Source of the DNA: Secundilactobacillus mixtipabuli
GTDB lineage: Bacteria; Bacillota; Bacilli; Lactobacillales; Lactobacillaceae
Direction of reading: 5' to 3'
DNA length: 64,000 nt
NCBI RefSeq assembly: GCF_002217925.1
Contig: NZ_BCMF01000007.1
Span: forward strand, 1 to 64,000
In this document: positions 59,718-64,000 of the stretch, one piece after another
Layout of the letters: each line of letters begins with the position of its first letter
Numbering within the stretch: the stretch's first letter is position 1
The notes under the pieces: generated by a model
Seen by the model: the letters and a program-made list of their open reading frames with translations, nothing else
Databases searched by the model: none
What the model was told of the DNA's origin: nothing
Made by a program: the position numbers and the translations under genes

Positions 59718-62222
59718 CTAGAGTGTTTCAAAGCTAATTCTGGCACCCACTTCTTGAGTTGTCAGGCCTAATTGGTCTGGTAGTTGCAATTGTTTGAATG
59801 GGAAGGTGCCCCGAACTTGCGAGCGGCGATCAGAATGAATGTCGACATCCAACTGAGCAATTAAATCTTCATCGATTTCGCCCAATGCTTGCCGAACTAA
59901 CATCCGTACCCAATTAATACCGGTGACCTTATTGAGGTAAGCAATGGTCGTTAGCCGAGTTGGCCGCACCCCCGTAAATTGAGGCGCTTGGTTACCATTA
60001 GTTGTATACAGCATTTGAACTAAACCAGTTCGTTTGTGTGCGCCAAGGTATTCTTGCGCATGTTTGATGATCGTATCTAATTGATGGTCAGTCAGCGTGG
60101 CTGGTGAACGCATCAAGGTAATTTGATCTAAAGTTGTTGCAATCCCCTGGTCTGAACGCAGATCACTGGCTAAAATTGGCACAATATGATCTTCAGTCAC
60201 AAACAGATCAAGACCAATGTTAGCGTGATTCGTCATTAATTCACTTCGTTTTTCCTGATCAGGCGGTAAAACGGAAATTGAGTAGTTGCGACGGCGCAAC
60301 TCACGAGTTAAGTAATGCCGGTTGCCCGGTACGAAAATTTTGACCGGATGTTCAATGGCAATCACATTCATAATGTCGCCAAGCTGCACGGGATCGATGA
60401 TCTGCTTATCAGACAAAGTGGCCGTTAAAGAACCCGCGTTGGGATTGGTATTCATAATGACCGTCTGGTAACCAGATTTCCGTAATTGTTTCAGCATTTC
60501 AGTGGTGAAATAGTCAGCTGAAGCATTCGGTCCCAATTGGTTGCCGCCCCGCCCTAAAACGAGGATCGTTTTATCCGATAGTTGCTGACTTTCATTTTCA
60601 AGTTCAAAAGTACTGTAAAAAGCGGTTGGCGAGTTCAGCAACTCTCCACCTGAGGGTTCGATTCCCTTGTACGTTGGTAAAATGTGATGGTTGTGACCAA
60701 GGTTGCGGACCGTTTCAATATCAACACCCCACATCCTGGCGATCATGCCGTCACCGAAACCGTAATACCGGCCTATGTGTAACGTATCAACGTCCATTGG
60801 ATGTGCTTTGACCGTTTCTTCAATTTTAAGAATGTGCTTTAATTTGACGAAGTAAAACTGATCGATTTTAGTCAACTCACTTAATTCGTCAACCTGATAG
60901 CCTCGCCTTAAGGCTTCCAATAGGACTAAGATTCTGCTAGACAGCGGATGAATCAGCTGTGAAATGATTTGTGAATCAGTTAGGTTGCTCATTGAAGGCA
61001 ATTCATCTTGTGGACTAAACTGTGAAGAACGTAAAGCCTTTAAAATGGCTTCTTCCGTACTTCGCCCAATTCCAATCGTTGATCCTACCGATTTCATGAT
61101 CGTGCCCAAATGCTGATCGGCGTTTTTGACGTCCTCAAAGGGCCAAATTGGAATTCTGATGACGACGTGATCTAAAGTTGGCTCCAGCAAAGCTGTCTGT
61201 TTAAAGTGGTAAATTTCAGGTAAGCGAACATCCGTTAATTTTTGGTTTAAGTATAAATTAGCAGCGACAAAGGCAATCGGATAACCAGTTGCACTGGCCA
61301 CCAGTGATGTGCCGCGATCATTATACGGCGTGACTTTAGTCACATAGTAGCGGTTGTCATCAGCACGTAACGCAAAATGCGTATGCACCACGCCGGTAAA
61401 TTGAAATTGATTATTGATCGCAAAAGCGGTGTCTCGAAGTGCTTCATACTCGCTGTTGCTTAGTGTCAGTGTGGGTGTGACCACCATGGAATCACCAGAG
61501 TGAATCCCAATGGGGTCAATGTTTTCTAGGCCAGCAATTAAGACTTGGGTTCCCATAACATCACGCATTGAGACCAACTCAATTTCTTTGTAGCCAACGA
61601 TACTTTGTTCAATGACGCATTGTTTGAACCGTGACCAGCTAAAGCCCCGGGACACAGCGCTGATCATTTCAGTTTCGTTTTCGCACAGTACTCGGTTGGT
61701 GTCGATTCGTGGTGCAATTGGCTTCACAATGACGGGATAACCGATCCTGTTGGCGACGTTAATGGCTTCGTCTAAAGTACCGACTGTTTCAGAAGCAATC
61801 ACGGGGACACCAACGTTACGCATGACGCCGTTAAGTCGGTCAGGATTATTAATATCCATCACTGCGTCAGCTGGAATGCCCAAAGTTCTGACGCTATTGT
61901 CAGCCAAAACGCCATTTTCCTGCAATTCTTGAACGACACTGATGGCGGTTACACCACCAACAGTAGGCAAGATAGCGTCTGGATGTTCCTTTTCAATGAT
62001 TCGCTGCACGTTATCAGCAGTAACGGCTTGAATAAACATATTACTTGCCTGAACGTTTTCCAGAGCAGCCGAAAACGGATTATTGTCAATTAAAAGTGAG
62101 CGAATGCCCTGTTTTTTAAATGCCTGGATTACCTGAACACAGGCAGCGTCCAATTCGGTTTCATGACCAATTTCAGTTGGGCCACCACCGATTATGAGTA
62201 TTTTTTTGATTTCAGTATCCAT
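59718..62222 (-). CDS. carB: CarB-like protein, reduced and probably inactive carbamoyl-phosphate synthetase large subunit
   Basis: 834 residues against about 1060 for active CarB. The N-terminal pre-ATP-grasp (GGGPTEIGHETELDAACVQV, LPTVGGVTAISV) and ATP-grasp 1 are recognizable up to residue 400, but the Gly-rich loop (TLGGTGGG in active enzymes) reads APRIDTNRVL at 170-179, and the metal/ATP block (IEMNPRVSRS) reads TKVTPYNDRG at 295-304. The oligomerization region (about 400-545) is kept. The second half has only the pre-ATP-grasp fold (ILVLGRGGNQLGPNASADYF) and a shortened, unrecognizable remainder; the MGS domain is missing. Its start is 4 bp after carA. No stop or frameshift, so selection has kept the frame. 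Confidence 0.85.
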   Translation of the reverse strand: MDTEIKKILIIGGGPTEIGHETELDAACVQVIQAFKKQGIRSLLIDNNPFSAALENVQASNMFIQAVTADNVQRIIEKEHPDAILPTVGGVTAISVVQELQENGVLADNSVRTLGIPADAVMDINNPDRLNGVMRNVGVPVIASETVGTLDEAINVANRIGYPVIVKPIAPRIDTNRVLCENETEMISAVSRGFSWSRFKQCVIEQSIVGYKEIELVSMRDVMGTQVLIAGLENIDPIGIHSGDSMVVTPTLTLSNSEYEALRDTAFAINNQFQFTGVVHTHFALRADDNRYYVTKVTPYNDRGTSLVASATGYPIAFVAANLYLNQKLTDVRLPEIYHFKQTALLEPTLDHVVIRIPIWPFEDVKNADQHLGTIMKSVGSTIGIGRSTEEAILKALRSSQFSPQDELPSMSNLTDSQIISQLIHPLSSRILVLLEALRRGYQVDELSELTKIDQFYFVKLKHILKIEETVKAHPMDVDTLHIGRYYGFGDGMIARMWGVDIETVRNLGHNHHILPTYKGIEPSGGELLNSPTAFYSTFELENESQQLSDKTILVLGRGGNQLGPNASADYFTTEMLKQLRKSGYQTVIMNTNPNAGSLTATLSDKQIIDPVQLGDIMNVIAIEHPVKIFVPGNRHYLTRELRRRNYSISVLPPDQEKRSELMTNHANIGLDLFVTEDHIVPILASDLRSDQGIATTLDQITLMRSPATLTDHQLDTIIKHAQEYLGAHKRTGLVQMLYTTNGNQAPQFTGVRPTRLTTIAYLNKVTGINWVRMLVRQALGEIDEDLIAQLDVDIHSDRRSQVRGTFPFKQLQLPDQLGLTTQEVGARISFETL

Positions 62223-62226
62223 CTCG

Positions 62227-63297
62227 TCACTCCCGTGTGCCCATGATTTCTATAAATTCATCAAATAGGTCCACCGAATCGTTAGGACCTGGTGCACCAT
62301 CGGGGAAAAATTGGACCGAAAACGCTGGGTAGTCTCGGTGCCGTAACCCCTGAATCGACCCGTCGATCAAATCCAGATAAGTGGTGATCAGACGGTCACG
62401 GTTAACGGAATCGGGGTCCACAACGTATTCTTGACTTTCCATGGCGTAAATGATCTCGTTTGTAATTACCTTTCGAATCGGGTGATTAGCACCATGGTGG
62501 GATAATTTCAGTTTGGTGACTTCAGAACCGTTAGCCAAGGCAAATAACTCATGACCAAGACCAATGGCAAATAGCGGAATCCGTTCCTGAATAGTCTGAA
62601 TCATTTCCAGGACGCTTTCTGGTAAATCAAGCGGTGATCCAGGACCGGTTGATAACAAGACACCGTCCGGATCCAAGTTAATAATGTCTTGTGCACTGGC
62701 TGTCCAAGGCAAAACGGTTACGTTGCAGTCACGCTTAGACAATTGGCGCAGAATCCCGTGTTTGAGACCAAAATCAATGACAACCACGTTATATCCCTGG
62801 TTAGGGTTTGAATAAGGTCTCGGTGTCGCCACTTGTGCCACTTGCTGATTAGTCAGGACCGTTGCGTGTAGCTGATCAAACGCGTGGTCGTCTGCCACAT
62901 CCACAATACTGCCCTTAATGGTCCCCGTTTGGTTAATTTGACGAATCAAATGCCGGGTATCGATGCCGCTGATACCTGGAATATTATGCTGCTTTAAAAA
63001 TTGGTCCAGTGATAGCGACCGTTGCCGGTTTTTGGAAATGTCGGTGACGTCGCGGACAACCATTCCCTTTGCGGTCGGCAAAATGGATTCGTAAGCATCG
63101 TGAGCAATCCCAATGCTACCAACGATCGGTTGGGAAAAAACAATAATCTGATTGTGATAGATTTGGTTGGTCACGATCTCTTGATAGCCCAGCATACTGG
63201 TGTTAAAGACGATTTCGCCAGTGGTGGTTGCACCAGCACCAAAACCTTCGCCTGGGTATATCGAACCATCTTCCAATATTAAAAAGCGTTGTGCCAT
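62227..63297 (-). CDS. carA: CarA-like protein with degenerate glutaminase site
   Basis: 356 residues, normal length. The N-terminal CPSase domain is well kept (TTTGEIVFNTSMLGYQEIVT, GISGIDTRHLIRQI). The class I glutamine amidotransferase half keeps its fold (VVVIDFGLKHGILRQL, STGPGSPLDLPE) but has lost the triad: GICLGHQ is AIGLGHE (Gly246 for Cys), and YHPEASPG is FFPDGAPG (Phe331 for His, Asp333 for Glu). SQNHG is SQEY. It cannot hydrolyse glutamine by the usual mechanism. Middle gene of pyrR-carA-carB. Confidence 0.88.
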   Translation of the reverse strand: MAQRFLILEDGSIYPGEGFGAGATTTGEIVFNTSMLGYQEIVTNQIYHNQIIVFSQPIVGSIGIAHDAYESILPTAKGMVVRDVTDISKNRQRSLSLDQFLKQHNIPGISGIDTRHLIRQINQTGTIKGSIVDVADDHAFDQLHATVLTNQQVAQVATPRPYSNPNQGYNVVVIDFGLKHGILRQLSKRDCNVTVLPWTASAQDIINLDPDGVLLSTGPGSPLDLPESVLEMIQTIQERIPLFAIGLGHELFALANGSEVTKLKLSHHGANHPIRKVITNEIIYAMESQEYVVDPDSVNRDRLITTYLDLIDGSIQGLRHRDYPAFSVQFFPDGAPGPNDSVDLFDEFIEIMGTRE

Positions 63298-63325
63298 TTA
63301 CATCATTCCAATCCTGATTACTGAA

Positions 63326-63883
<558 letters not shown>

Positions 63884-63949
63884 TCAATTTATCTCAAATA
63901 AATGCTATAACTTTACCATATGCTGGAATTTATCGACTTGCAAGCGATT

Positions 63950-64000
63950 TTATTTTAAACCCGGCGTTTGTTCTCTCAGCCGGTTGATCACCCGTTGAAA
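63950..64000 (-). CDS. C-terminal end of an upstream gene (possibly rluD)
   Basis: The last 16 codons of a minus-strand frame, FQRVINRLREQTPGLK, then TAA at 63952-63950. The gene before pyrR is often the pseudouridine synthase rluD, and a short helix ending in LR is compatible with its end, but 16 residues are too few to be sure. Confidence 0.4.
   Translation of the reverse strand, partial: FQRVINRLREQTPGLK

Noticed and set aside
59718-63297. Treating carA/carB as ordinary pseudogenes
   Set aside because: Both frames are free of stops and frameshifts over 3.5 kb, have ribosome sites and keep folds, so they are coded as proteins with lost catalytic residues.

Overview
This is a chromosomal window from a low-to-mid GC Firmicute, almost certainly a member of the Lactobacillaceae. 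The evidence is the gene order rbgA-rnhB-dprA-topA-xerC-hslV-hslU, a DHH-type pyrophosphatase, an oleate hydratase, a XerS recombinase, ISL3/IS30/IS256-type insertion sequences, strong AGGAGG ribosome binding sites and frequent GTG/TTG starts. A genus such as Lentilactobacillus or Secundilactobacillus is my guess; the sequence alone does not settle it.

Layout. 1-254 is the end of an ISL3-like IS. 523-2445 is a divergent MFS exporter/MarR pair sharing a palindromic operator. 2689-11982 is a 9.3 kb integrated mobilizable element inserted in the 5' end of rbgA. It carries a tyrosine integrase, a probable excisionase, an XRE regulator, a pMV158-type rolling-circle Rep with its own double-strand origin (perfect 19-bp hairpin, TACTACGAC in the loop), an FtsK/TcpA-like ATPase, a sigma-like protein, and a cargo segment with two secreted proteins, two tRNA-like folds and a truncated phage-type DNA ligase. 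11962-19806 is the conserved housekeeping block. 19877-29358 holds adh, galM, plsY, parE-parC, a LysR regulator and ppaC. 29512-32343 is a TPP-riboswitch operon (tenA-like, ykoE-like, flavin monooxygenase). 32509-42217 holds msrB, small membrane proteins, an IS30 remnant zone, cls, folD, a PAP2 phosphatase, a large membrane protein and xerS.

42327-47259 is an accessory patch: an orphan HigA-like antitoxin with a toxin remnant, a palindrome made of two IS ends, an AT-rich quinone reductase/HxlR pair and a complete IS256-family element. 47041-52283 is a membrane-stress type region: XRE/DUF2975, an ABC exporter and a two-component system. 52370-57605 holds redox and lipid genes (old yellow enzyme, SDR, oleate hydratase, DegV, MarR). 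57767-59482 is rqcH/fbpA. 59718-63862 is a pyrR-carA-carB operon, and the window ends in the tail of another gene.

The most unusual observations are three. First, carA and carB are long open frames, but CarA has lost the glutaminase Cys/His/Glu and CarB has lost its Gly-rich loop and the metal/ATP ligands of ATP-grasp 1, most of its second ATP-grasp half and the regulatory domain; the operon looks like a conserved pseudo-carbamoyl-phosphate synthetase beside an intact PyrR. Second, the rbgA-targeted element contains an apparently complete pMV158-type replicon and supplies rbgA with a new leader and start codon. Third, a consensus LexA box overlaps the xerS promoter.
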